From positions 124,001-188,000 of the forward strand of contig NZ_JPRD01000020.1 in NCBI RefSeq assembly GCF_000817815.1: DNA of 64,000 nucleotides. The letters run 5' to 3'. How positions within the stretch are numbered: position 1 is the stretch's first letter; each line of letters begins with the position of its first letter. Positions 26,281 to 34,558 of this stretch are shown here, one piece after another. The notes below the pieces were generated by a model that made no database searches, was not told the origin of the DNA, and saw only the letters and a list, made by a program, of their open reading frames with translations. Made by a program: the position numbers and the translations under genes. This DNA is from Vibrio owensii CAIM 1854 = LMG 25443. Its GTDB lineage: Bacteria; Pseudomonadota; Gammaproteobacteria; Enterobacterales; Vibrionaceae.

Positions 26281-26925
26281 ATGAAAAAAACAATCTGCAG
26301 TTTAGCAGTGGTTGCTGCGTTAGTGTCTCCAAGTGTTTTCGCTCACAGTGAAGGTGACTTCATTTTACGTGTTGGTGCGGCATCCGTTGTACCAAATGAC
26401 AGCAGTGACAAAATCCTAGGTTCTCAAGAAGAGCTTAAAGTGGATTCCAACACGCAGCTGGGCTTGACGTTCGGTTACATGTTTACCGACAACATCAGCT
26501 TAGAAGTGCTTGCTGCAACACCGTTTAGCCATGATATTTCAACAGATCTACTTGGCCTTGGTGACATCGGTGAGACAAAACACCTGCCACCAACAGTGAT
26601 GGTTCAGTACTACTTTGGTGACTCACAAAGCAAATTCCGCCCATACGTGGGTGCGGGTCTAAACTACACCATCTTCTTTGATGAAGGCTTTAACGGTACA
26701 GGTAAAGGCGCAGGCCTTTCTGATCTGAAATTGGATGATTCATTCGGCCTAGCTGCAAACGTTGGTGTGGACTACATGATCAACGATAAATGGTTCCTAA
26801 ACGCATCGGCGTGGTACGCAAACATTGAAACAGAAGCGACCTACAAAGCAGGTGGCGCGAAACAAAAAACTGACGTTGAAATCAACCCTTGGGTATTCAT
26901 GATCAGCGGCGGTTACAAGTTCTAA
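26281..26925 (+). CDS. ompW: Outer-membrane protein OmpW
   Basis: 214 residues with signal peptide (cleavage after VFA, residue 21). Eight-stranded OmpW barrel: FILRVGAASVVPND after the signal, LGLTFGYMFTDNISLEVLAATPFSHDI, PPTVMVQYYFGD, FRPYVGAGLNYTIFF, and the C-terminal strand ending GGYKF with terminal Phe for BAM recognition. Forms a narrow hydrophobic channel in the outer membrane. AAGGAAAT precedes the start. A perfect FNR site lies about 155 bases upstream. Followed by a strong terminator. Monocistronic. Confidence 0.95.
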   Translation: MKKTICSLAVVAALVSPSVFAHSEGDFILRVGAASVVPNDSSDKILGSQEELKVDSNTQLGLTFGYMFTDNISLEVLAATPFSHDISTDLLGLGDIGETKHLPPTVMVQYYFGDSQSKFRPYVGAGLNYTIFFDEGFNGTGKGAGLSDLKLDDSFGLAANVGVDYMINDKWFLNASAWYANIETEATYKAGGAKQKTDVEINPWVFMISGGYKF

Positions 26926-26971
26926 GAAAAAGCAGTAGCAAAAGAACAACAATATTATTGGCATGACTTTT

Positions 26972-27004
26972 AGGGGCAGTTGCGGGGATTGCCCCTCTTT
27001 TTTT
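26972..27004 (+). terminator. Intrinsic terminator of ompW
   Basis: AGGGGCA / TGCCCCT stem with an 11-base loop, followed by CTTTTTTT. Confidence 0.9.
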
Positions 27005-27177
27005 ATTTCATTTTCTCTTCTACCCATCTCTCCTTTCTCTTCCTATTTCTATGATTTTTCTATTTGTAAACGCATCGATTAAAAAATGAATTTTCTGTTA
27101 ATTCTCGATTGCTGAGAAAAGCGAAAAATTACTATAGCTAGGTTTTGAAATTGTTCTGATAAATTCGATGACAAGCA

Positions 27178-27198
27178 TTCGGTTAATTATTAATCGAA
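27178..27198. promoter_or_regulatory. Near-palindromic operator candidate before the TRAP genes
   Basis: TTCGGTTAATTATTAATCGAA: TTCG and CGAA at the outer ends with TTAAT/ATTAA inside; only positions 5, 17 and the centre break the symmetry. About 160 bases upstream of the solute-binding protein gene. Confidence 0.35.
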
Positions 27199-27355
27199 CG
27201 TCAAAATAAATATTACAAAATGAAGCTAAGGACTGGCTGACTAAGGAAAATTACTCGTAAAGCGTGGAAATTTTACGCGAGTATTTTTCAGTTTTGCTGT
27301 CGTTAGCTGAGAAAAATGTCTTTATTTTTCAATCGATAGACAGGAAGAACTTAAA

Positions 27356-28327
27356 ATGAAAGGAACCACACTCATTGCAGTATTTGCTTCGGCAGTATCA
27401 TTGTTCTCATACAGTGAGAAAATAAGTGCGGCAGAGAAATTTATTACTATCGGCACGGGTGGTCAAACGGGTGTTTATTACGTAGCAGGCCAATCGATTT
27501 GTCGTTTTGTAAACCGTGGTGCGGCAGACCACAGCATTAAATGTAATGCACCAGCCAGCGGTGGTGGCGTGGCAAACGTCAATGGTTTGCGCAGTGGCGA
27601 ATACAATTTCGGCATCATGCAGTCAGATCACCAATACAAAGCCCTAGAAGGTGTGGCTCCTTTCCAAAATAACCAACCAATGACGGACATTCGTGCCGTT
27701 TTCTCACTACAAAGTGAAGTGTTCACCATTCTTGCGCGTAAAGACGCAGGCATCACCAATTTCGACGATTTGAAAGGCAAGCGCGTCAACATTGGTAACC
27801 CTGGTTCTGGTCAACGCGATACGTTTGAGCAAGTGATGCAAGCAAAAGGCTGGTCACAAGATGTGTTCAGCTTGGTATCGGATCTAAAACCTGCAGAACA
27901 AGCTTCCGCAATGAGTGACAACAACATTGATGCAATGAGCTACTTTGTTGGCCACCCAAACGGCGCGATTCAAGAAGCCTCAACCACAACGGATGCGGTG
28001 TTAGTGCCAGTGACTGGTCCTGAAATCGACAAGTTACTTGCTGAGCGTGCGTACTTCACCAAAGCAACCATTCCGGGCGGAATGTACCGTGGCAACCCGA
28101 ACGATACGCAATCTATCGGCGGCAAAGCGGTGCTCTCAACCACAGCAGAGACTGATCCAGAGTTGGTGTACCAACTGACGAAATCTGTGTTCGACAACCT
28201 AGACCGCTTCAAGCGTTTGCACCCAGCATTTAAAGACCTGAAAGAATCAGAAATGATTGAAGTGGGTCTGTCTGCACCACTGCATGAAGGTGCGGTGCGC
28301 TACTACAAAGAGCGCGGCTGGTTGTAA
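27356..28327 (+). CDS. TRAP transporter solute-binding protein, TAXI family
   Basis: 323 residues with signal peptide (about 1-25, ending ISAAEK). TAXI-family features: FITIGTGGQTGVYYVAGQSICRFVNR at the mature N-terminus, the GEYNFGIMQSD segment and FSLQSEVFTILARKDAGI. Captures a small carboxylate or amino acid in the periplasm and delivers it to the fused TRAP permease encoded next. TAXI systems take up glutamate/glutamine, alpha-ketoglutarate and similar compounds in characterised cases; the ligand here is unknown. AGGAAG precedes the start. A strong hairpin lies between it and the permease gene. Confidence 0.93.
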   Translation: MKGTTLIAVFASAVSLFSYSEKISAAEKFITIGTGGQTGVYYVAGQSICRFVNRGAADHSIKCNAPASGGGVANVNGLRSGEYNFGIMQSDHQYKALEGVAPFQNNQPMTDIRAVFSLQSEVFTILARKDAGITNFDDLKGKRVNIGNPGSGQRDTFEQVMQAKGWSQDVFSLVSDLKPAEQASAMSDNNIDAMSYFVGHPNGAIQEASTTTDAVLVPVTGPEIDKLLAERAYFTKATIPGGMYRGNPNDTQSIGGKAVLSTTAETDPELVYQLTKSVFDNLDRFKRLHPAFKDLKESEMIEVGLSAPLHEGAVRYYKERGWL

Positions 28328-28352
28328 GTAACTCTTAGAACCTTCGATTTTT

Positions 28353-28385
28353 AGCAAGCGCTGTGATGGGTTCGCAGCGCTTGCT
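28353..28385 (+). repeat. Intercistronic hairpin between TRAP genes
   Basis: AGCAAGCGCTG (28353-28363) pairs exactly with CAGCGCTTGCT (28375-28385) over an 11-base loop; the following bases are TCTCTGTTGTTT, a weak T-rich tail. Probably an mRNA stabiliser or partial terminator that makes the binding protein more abundant than the permease. Confidence 0.65.
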
Positions 28386-28408
28386 TCTCTGTTGTTTGTG
28401 AGAAAATT

Positions 28409-31009
28409 ATGGATAAGACGATCTCCACGTCCCATGCTGACACGCATCCGAGTGAGCTGTCGGCAGAAGAACTGATTGCCCAAGATGTGGGTGCTCGCCT
28501 GCCAACCGGAATCATGGAAAAACTGATTGCGGGTTTGGCGTTACTTTGGTCTCTGTTTCAACTTTGGATAGCGTCTCCGCTGCCCTTTATTGTTGGCTTC
28601 GGTGTAATGAACGACACCGAAACGCGCGCCATTCACCTTGGCTTTGCCTTGTTGCTTGCCTTCCTTGTCTTCCCTGCTTTTAAGCGCTCCCCGCGCGACC
28701 GTGTTCCTGCCTTCGACATCATGTTGGGTTTGATTGCTTGTGCCTCTTCGCTGTACTTGTTTGTTATGTACGAAGCACTAGCACAACGTCCGGGCAGCTT
28801 AACCACTGAAGACTTTATTACCGCCTTGATTGGTTTGCCTCTGCTTTTAGAGGCGGCGCGTCGAGTGTTGGGCCCAGCATTACCTGTGATTGCGCTGGTA
28901 TTTATCGGCTACAGCTTGGCAGGCCCATACATGCCGGGTTTATTGTCCCACCGCGGCGTGCAGTTGGATGCGTTGGCGAACCACCAGTGGATCACCACAG
29001 AAGGTGTGTTTGGTATTGCGCTTGGCGTATCGACCAGCTTTGTATTCTTGTTTGTTCTGTTTGGTGCGTTGTTGGAACGCGCTGGAGCGGGGCACTACTT
29101 CATTCAATTGGCATTTAGCATGTTGGGGCACTTACGTGGCGGCCCAGCAAAAGCGGCCGTCGTTGCCTCTGGCTTAACGGGTTTGATTTCGGGGTCGTCT
29201 ATCGCCAACGTAGTGACCACGGGTACGTTCACTATTCCTATGATGCGTAAAGTTGGTTTCTCTCCAGAGAAAGCCGGTGCAGTGGAAGTGGCGTCATCGG
29301 TGAATGGGCAAATCATGCCTCCTGTTATGGGCGCCGCAGCATTTTTGATGGTGGAATACGTTGGCATTCCTTATGTTGAGATCATCAAGCACGCCTTCTT
29401 ACCTGCTGCTATTTCTTACATTGCTCTGCTTTATATTGTTCATCTAGAAGCGCTCAAGTTAGGCATGCAGCCAATTGATGCTGCACGTTCAAAACCTTGG
29501 CTAGCGAGACTCACGGGTTTTGCATTTGGTGCGGCGTTGATTTCTGGATTGTCGATGGCGGTCTACTACGGCTTAGGGTGGTTGAAGCCAGTATTGGGCG
29601 ACGTTGTCCTACCGGGGATGGCGTTGATTCTCGCGGTGGTGTACTTGGCGCTGCTAAAAGTCGCCGCAAGTAATGAGCCGCTACCGGAAGAAGATCCAGA
29701 TGCTCCGCTAGAACAGTTACCAAATACGCGCGCAGTCTTGCTGTCTGGTCTGCACTACCTACTGCCTGTGGTGGTCTTGGTGTGGTGTTTGATGATCGAG
29801 CGTTTGTCTCCGGGATTGTCTGCTTTTTGGGGCAGCGTGATTCTGGTGGTGATCGTTCTGACTCAACGTCCTCTGCTGACTTGGATGCGTAAAGACGGCA
29901 AACACGATTACGGCAACTTCAAAGACGGTTGTATTGATTTGCGTGAAGGCTTGATTGCTGGTGCGCGTAATATGATCGGCATTGGTATCGCGACCGCCAC
30001 CGCAGGCGTAATCGTTGGTGCGGTATCGCAAACGGGCGTTGGCTTAGTATTGGCTGATTTGGTTGAGGTGTTGTCGATGGGCAACTTGCTACTCATGCTG
30101 ATTCTTACGGCGGTATTGAGCTTGATTCTAGGCATGGGCTTACCAACCACGGCGAACTACATCGTGGTATCGAGCTTGCTAGCACCTGTTATCGTCACGT
30201 TGGGTCAACAACACGGTTTGATCGTACCGTTAATTGCGGTGCACTTGTTTGTGTTTTACTTCGGCATCATGGCGGATGTAACGCCGCCAGTGGGTCTGGC
30301 TTCGTTTGCGGCTGCGGCGGTGTCGAAAGGCGATCCAATCAAGACGGGCTTAACCGCGTTTTACTACAGTCTAAGAACCGCAGTTTTGCCGTTCCTATTT
30401 ATCTTCAATACGGATTTGTTGTTGATTGATGTCGATTGGGCGCACGGCATTGCCATCTTTGTTATCTCTACTATCGCGATGTTGATATTCGCAGCGGCGA
30501 CGCAAGGTTGGTTCCTGACTCGTAACCGTTGGTACGAAGGCGTTTTGCTTTTGCTGGTGGCCTTTACTCTGTTCCGTCCAGGGTTCTGGATCGACATGGT
30601 GGTGGATCCGTACCAATCGAGCAATCCTGCCCAGTTGGCACAAACGCTTGAGCCGCTAGAAGAGGGCGGTGTGCTGAGAATGCGCATCAGCGGTGAAGAT
30701 GCAGTAGGTAAGATGCGTGAATTCTCGGTGTTGTTGTCGGTTCCTGAAGGGGAAACCGGACAAGATAAGCTGGACGCATTGGGTATCGCTACTTATCAGC
30801 AAGGTGAACAAACCCTGATTGATATCGTCAGCTTTGCTAGCCCAGCAGAGGCAGCAGGATTGCAGTTCGACCAACAAATCGTTGACGTTCGTGTGCCTGT
30901 TGAGCGTTATCGCAAAGAGTGGATGTGGATTCCGGCCATGTTGCTGTTTGGTGTTGTGATTTGGCTACAACGTCGAAGAGTAACTGCGCAGCTTGCTACA
31001 GCACATTGA
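28409..31009 (+). CDS. TRAP transporter fused permease (4TM plus 12TM, DctQM type)
   Basis: 866 residues with many membrane helices. The N-terminal third corresponds to the small (DctQ) subunit and the middle to the large (DctM) subunit: GLTGLISGSSIANVVTTGTF, KAGAVEVASSVNGQIMPPVMGAAAFLM, GMGLPTTANYIVVSSLLAPV, ADVTPPVGLASFAAAAVSKGDP are DctM signatures. The C-terminal portion (about 700-866) has further helices around a soluble stretch, matching the DUF3394-type extension of TAXI-associated fused permeases. Uses the sodium gradient with the TAXI binding protein encoded upstream. Weak GAG ribosome site. Ends at a strong terminator. Confidence 0.93.
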   Translation: MDKTISTSHADTHPSELSAEELIAQDVGARLPTGIMEKLIAGLALLWSLFQLWIASPLPFIVGFGVMNDTETRAIHLGFALLLAFLVFPAFKRSPRDRVPAFDIMLGLIACASSLYLFVMYEALAQRPGSLTTEDFITALIGLPLLLEAARRVLGPALPVIALVFIGYSLAGPYMPGLLSHRGVQLDALANHQWITTEGVFGIALGVSTSFVFLFVLFGALLERAGAGHYFIQLAFSMLGHLRGGPAKAAVVASGLTGLISGSSIANVVTTGTFTIPMMRKVGFSPEKAGAVEVASSVNGQIMPPVMGAAAFLMVEYVGIPYVEIIKHAFLPAAISYIALLYIVHLEALKLGMQPIDAARSKPWLARLTGFAFGAALISGLSMAVYYGLGWLKPVLGDVVLPGMALILAVVYLALLKVAASNEPLPEEDPDAPLEQLPNTRAVLLSGLHYLLPVVVLVWCLMIERLSPGLSAFWGSVILVVIVLTQRPLLTWMRKDGKHDYGNFKDGCIDLREGLIAGARNMIGIGIATATAGVIVGAVSQTGVGLVLADLVEVLSMGNLLLMLILTAVLSLILGMGLPTTANYIVVSSLLAPVIVTLGQQHGLIVPLIAVHLFVFYFGIMADVTPPVGLASFAAAAVSKGDPIKTGLTAFYYSLRTAVLPFLFIFNTDLLLIDVDWAHGIAIFVISTIAMLIFAAATQGWFLTRNRWYEGVLLLLVAFTLFRPGFWIDMVVDPYQSSNPAQLAQTLEPLEEGGVLRMRISGEDAVGKMREFSVLLSVPEGETGQDKLDALGIATYQQGEQTLIDIVSFASPAEAAGLQFDQQIVDVRVPVERYRKEWMWIPAMLLFGVVIWLQRRRVTAQLATAH

Positions 31010-31030
31010 TAGTTAAAAATAAATAACCAT

Positions 31031-31067
31031 AAAGCCCCGTTAGAGTTAAGACTAACGGGGCTTTTTT
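31031..31067 (+). terminator. Intrinsic terminator of the TRAP operon
   Basis: AAAGCCCCGTTAG, short loop, CTAACGGGGCTTTTTT. Confidence 0.92.
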
Positions 31068-31139
31068 ATGTCTGGAATATTCGTCAATGTGATTGTCTAA
31101 GTCGCGGAATGATTAGCGTCTTCTATACTTTATGCACAC

Positions 31140-31419
31140 GATGCCCAAGTGACTTCAAGAGGCAGGATTCAGAGCGTTGTCACTGATTCCCTCTTTACCG
31201 AAAGTAAGCAAGGAAAGCAACGAAGCGGAATAGCTAGCTCTTTCCAAGTTGTTTGACGAAGAAATTGTTTCAGTGACACGCTCCCGAAGGGCGAGTTGCC
31301 TTGGTTCGCATGCTTTGTTAACAATTTTCGATTTAGAACCACTAGACCTTTAAATTGTTGCCTCGCCTTCAAACCAAGTCATTCTCGCTGAACCAGCATC
31401 TCGAGGTTACTTGGGCATC
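31140..31419. mobile_element. MITE-like non-coding element with imperfect terminal inverted repeats
   Basis: A 280-base segment whose ends are imperfect inverted repeats of at least 33 bases: the left end begins GATGCCCAAGTGACTTCAAG and the complement of the right end begins GATGCCCAAGTAACCTCGAG; both continue into a GC(A/T)GG(A)TTCAG block. No transposase. The 67-codon frame inside (minus, 31169-31372) resembles small hypothetical proteins I remember being called many times in Vibrio genomes, which fits a dispersed repeat more than a gene. No clear target-site duplication at the borders. Confidence 0.65.
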
Positions 31420-31559
31420 AAAGAGTGTGAATATCTTTGCGCATCATTTGAACAAATTATCAACGCTCAAAATCGGATCTTAACCTTTCAGATCATCTTG
31501 TTGTTCGAAAGCGGAAAAATCCTACACTGATCACATAATTAAACACTTGGACAATATAA

Positions 31560-32585
31560 ATGAGCGACGATATCGCGAAGAAATCCTCTTCGAAATCCAA
31601 ACTGACCAAAATCCTTTTCCTTCTCGTTTGTGCTATCGGCTTCGGTGCGATGTACTGGTCTTGGCAATATTCTGACAGTCATCCGAGTACGGAAGATGCC
31701 TATGTAAGAGCTAAAATCCTGTCAGTCGCTCCTCAGGTTCAAGGCCAAGTGATCTCAGTAGAAGCCAAAGACTTCCAAGTGGTGAACAAAGGCGATCTGC
31801 TATTAAAGATTGATTCTCGTCCTTATCTGCTAGCAGTCAAACAAGCCAAAGCGGCTTATCAATTGGCGGTCCAACAACACGATGTGGCCGACAAGCAAGT
31901 GACTGAAGCGGTGGCGGGATTGGATGCGGCGCGTTCTAACCTGACCGAAGCGCAGTTGGAGTACAAACGTACTAACTCGCTAGTGAAACGCAAATTAGCG
32001 TCTGATCAAGATTTGGATACTGCGAAAAACAAACTCGCTAACGCTCAAGCAAGCTTAGAACAAGCACGTGCAACGGTAGAAAAAGCAATTGCAAACCGTG
32101 GTGAAGAAGGCGCAGAAGCAGCGGTTGTTCAACAAGCGGCAGCGCAACTTGCACAAGCTGAATTGAACCTTAGCTACACCGACATCACTTCTCCTGTCGA
32201 TGGCATCGCGGGTGAAATCAACACACATACTGGTTCTGTTGTCGGCATTGGCCAAACACTGTTCCCTGTGATTGTAAAAGACAGTTACTGGGTACGCGCA
32301 AACTTTAAAGAAACTGACCTAACACATATCAAAGCAGGCATGCACGCTGAAGTCGTGATCGACATGTACCCAGACGTAGTGTGGGATGCGAAAGTGGAAG
32401 AACTGTCGCCTGCAAGTGGTACTTCTTTCTCTTTGATGCCACCAGAAAACGCAACCGGTAACTGGGTAAAAATTAAACAACGTTTCCCTGTGCGTTTGAC
32501 ACTTGAAGTGCCTGAAGGCGCGCCACAATTACGTGTGGGTGCAAGTTCTGAAGTGACAGTTGATCTGAAAAGTAACGCACAATGA
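31560..32585 (+). CDS. HlyD-family membrane fusion protein (EmrA-like)
   Basis: 341 residues. One N-terminal membrane helix (about 17-36), then a periplasmic adaptor: biotinyl-lipoyl-like half (APQVQGQVISVEAKDFQVVNKGDLLLKID), a long coiled-coil hairpin (about 90-200, AAKA-rich), the second lipoyl half (YTDITSPVDGIAGEINTHTGSVVGIGQTLF) and a beta-barrel domain. Joins an inner-membrane MFS pump to an outer-membrane TolC-like channel. The stop codon overlaps the start of the emrB-like gene by four bases (ATGA). The ribosome site is poor. No regulator gene is adjacent. Confidence 0.92.
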   Translation: MSDDIAKKSSSKSKLTKILFLLVCAIGFGAMYWSWQYSDSHPSTEDAYVRAKILSVAPQVQGQVISVEAKDFQVVNKGDLLLKIDSRPYLLAVKQAKAAYQLAVQQHDVADKQVTEAVAGLDAARSNLTEAQLEYKRTNSLVKRKLASDQDLDTAKNKLANAQASLEQARATVEKAIANRGEEGAEAAVVQQAAAQLAQAELNLSYTDITSPVDGIAGEINTHTGSVVGIGQTLFPVIVKDSYWVRANFKETDLTHIKAGMHAEVVIDMYPDVVWDAKVEELSPASGTSFSLMPPENATGNWVKIKQRFPVRLTLEVPEGAPQLRVGASSEVTVDLKSNAQ

Positions 32586-34069
32586 GTAATGAGATTACGG
32601 CCGACAAACGGGGAATAGCCACCGTCGCCGTGATGCTTTCGGCCATCATGGTGCTGATAGACATGACCGTTGCTAACGTGTCGCTTTCACACATGATGGG
32701 CGCGTTGGGCGCAACGGCAGACCAAATCACTTGGGTGCTAACTGGCTACAGCATGGCTGAGGCGATCTTCATTCCGATGACCAGTTTCTGGGTATCGAGA
32801 TTTGGTGAGCGCAAAGTCATGCTGGTGGCGGTCATCGGCTTTGTGATTGCCAGTGCTTTCTGTGGACAAGCGGGCTCACTCGAAGAGATGGTGGTGTTCC
32901 GTATTATCCAAGGTGCGTTTGGTGCCTCGGTTATTCCACTGGCGCAATCGACACTGGTTCAGATTTACCCTTCTGAACAAAAAGGCAAGGCGATGGCGAT
33001 CTTCTCCATCGGTATCTTGCTTGGTCCGATTTTAGGCCCGGTAGTGGGCGGTGTGATTACTGACAACATCAATTGGCGTTGGATCTTCTACGTCAACTTG
33101 CCATTTGGCTTGGTGTGTACTGCGCTGATTTATCGCTACATCCACATCAGTAACAAATCCAAACCGAACTTCGACTGGTGGATCATTGGTTATATGGCCC
33201 TAGGGGTCGGTGCGTTGCAGTTTGTGCTCGACAAAGGTAACGACGAAGACTGGTTCAACTCCCGCATTATCCAAACCGCAGTCTTGCTGGCGATCATGGG
33301 CTTAATCATGTGGATCTACCGCAGTTGGAAGACCAAGAGCCCCATTGCGCCTCTGTGGCTCCTCAAGGACAAAAACCTCATGGTCTCGTCCTTAATGATG
33401 GCGGTGGTGTCGATGGCCATGTTCGGCTTGACCACTCAACAACCAATGTTGCTTGAAAGCTTATTAAACTACCCAGTGTCCACCACAGGCATGTTAATGG
33501 CACCACGGGGTTTGGCGTCTGCCTGTATGCTGATATTGGTGATTGTGATTAACCCACAATTCGATCCAAGGTTGAAGATTGTCTTTGGCCTAACCTGTAT
33601 CGGTATTGGTAGTTACCTCATGACCTTGTACTCCATGGAAATCGATACCTTCTGGATCGTGATGCCAAGTATGATTCAGGGCACGGGTTTAGGTTTGACC
33701 TTCTCGACCTTATCGACACTGGCGTACATGACATTGCCGAAAGAGCAGTCGGTGGCAGGGGCGAGTATTTTTAACTTGTTCCGCACCATTGGTAGTTCGT
33801 TTGGTATTTCGATTGCGACTACGTACCAATACCGTGACAGCCAACAGCAATGGCACGCTTTGGGAGAAGGCTTTAACCCTTATAACCCAGTGCTGCATGA
33901 CTGGGCTGCGAAACAGGGATTATCAATTACTGATCCTGCGGCATTGGAGCAATACCAGAACATGCTCCATCAGCAATCGCAAATGGTGGCCTTTGTGCAT
34001 ACCTTCCAGTTGGTCGGGGTGATGTTCGTTATCATGATGCCGATGCTGATATTTATCCGCTCAAGGTAA
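32582..34069 (+). CDS. MFS drug efflux pump, DHA2 family (EmrB-like)
   Basis: 495 residues with 14 predicted membrane helices, the DHA2 topology. Signatures: LIDMTVANVSLSHMMGALGA in helix 1 (DHA2 motif D1), ITWVLTGYSMAEAIFIPMT, motif A-type loop RFGERKVML, and motif C GILLGPILGPVVGGVI in helix 5. Works with the EmrA-like adaptor encoded just before (4-base overlap) to expel hydrophobic toxic compounds across both membranes using the proton gradient. Followed by a strong terminator. Confidence 0.93.
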   Translation: MSNEITADKRGIATVAVMLSAIMVLIDMTVANVSLSHMMGALGATADQITWVLTGYSMAEAIFIPMTSFWVSRFGERKVMLVAVIGFVIASAFCGQAGSLEEMVVFRIIQGAFGASVIPLAQSTLVQIYPSEQKGKAMAIFSIGILLGPILGPVVGGVITDNINWRWIFYVNLPFGLVCTALIYRYIHISNKSKPNFDWWIIGYMALGVGALQFVLDKGNDEDWFNSRIIQTAVLLAIMGLIMWIYRSWKTKSPIAPLWLLKDKNLMVSSLMMAVVSMAMFGLTTQQPMLLESLLNYPVSTTGMLMAPRGLASACMLILVIVINPQFDPRLKIVFGLTCIGIGSYLMTLYSMEIDTFWIVMPSMIQGTGLGLTFSTLSTLAYMTLPKEQSVAGASIFNLFRTIGSSFGISIATTYQYRDSQQQWHALGEGFNPYNPVLHDWAAKQGLSITDPAALEQYQNMLHQQSQMVAFVHTFQLVGVMFVIMMPMLIFIRSR

Positions 34070-34086
34070 AACTCAAAAGCCAAACA

Positions 34087-34124
34087 AAAGCGCCCTTAAC
34101 TCAGCCAGTTAAGGGCGCTTTTTT
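34087..34124. terminator. Intrinsic terminator of the efflux operon (possibly bidirectional)
   Basis: AAAGCGCCCTTAACT, short loop, AGTTAAGGGCGCTTTTTT. The left AAAA also serves the convergent rof gene ending at 34156. Confidence 0.92.
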
Positions 34125-34155
34125 ATGTCTAACTTTTCTATCGGCTTTCGAGCAG

Positions 34156-34401
34156 TTAACCGAAGGTTACTTCACTGAAATGCGGATTGTCTTTGAGTGC
34201 CTTCATCGCAATCAATTGTTCGGTTGGGAACGAAATGTGCTCGCCATCGATATCCAAAAATAAGCACTCTTGTCGCTCGATATCGTAGCCTGTATCAAAT
34301 GCGCTGCCTTGATGTTTCTCACCGTTTCTGAGGGTGATCTCCACGGGCAGATTAAACATACAGGCGATTTCAATAAAATCGTATTGGCTGCAGGTCACCA
34401 T
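34156..34401 (-). CDS. rof: Rho-binding antiterminator (Rof/YaeO family)
   Basis: 81 residues, the size of Rof. Features match: CSQYDFIEIACMFNLPVEITLRNGEKHQGSA is the Sm-like N-terminal strand-helix-strand, followed by an acidic strand (LFLDIDGEHISF) and the C-terminal DNPHFSEVTFG ending, close to Vibrio Rof proteins as I recall them. Rof binds the RNA-entry face of the Rho hexamer and blocks termination. AAGGAG precedes the ATG. It is convergent with the efflux operon and divergent from the metallo-hydrolase gene. Confidence 0.85.
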   Translation of the reverse strand: MVTCSQYDFIEIACMFNLPVEITLRNGEKHQGSAFDTGYDIERQECLFLDIDGEHISFPTEQLIAMKALKDNPHFSEVTFG

Positions 34402-34558
34402 AACTTTTCTCCTTCTCTCTTCCTTATCAAGACCGATAAAGGACAGAAATACTTCTCTGAAACCTAATCTTCATCTTACGCCCTATTTTGGTCATGAAAA
34501 AGACATACAAGCAGGCTTAACTAAAACCATAGTTTAGTGAACAAGACGTAGATAGGAC

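Larger units (their letters stand above)
26926..27355. other. Intergenic region ompW to TAXI gene (430 bases)
   Basis: Holds the ompW terminator, then about 330 AT-rich bases with no gene. A near-palindrome TTCGGTTAATTATTAATCGAA at 27178-27198 could be an operator for the TRAP transporter operon. I see no clear promoter hexamers beyond that. Confidence 0.5.
31010..31559. other. Intergenic region TRAP to emrA-like gene (550 bases)
   Basis: Contains the TRAP terminator (31031-31067), a MITE-like element (31140-31419), and about 140 bases of promoter region for the efflux operon. No supported gene; the frame 31169-31372 (minus) lies wholly inside the MITE-like element and has no ribosome site worth noting. 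Confidence 0.6.

Noticed and set aside
31169..31372. 67-codon minus-strand frame
   Set aside because: Lies entirely inside the MITE-like element; similar annotated proteins are probably copies of the repeat, not genes.
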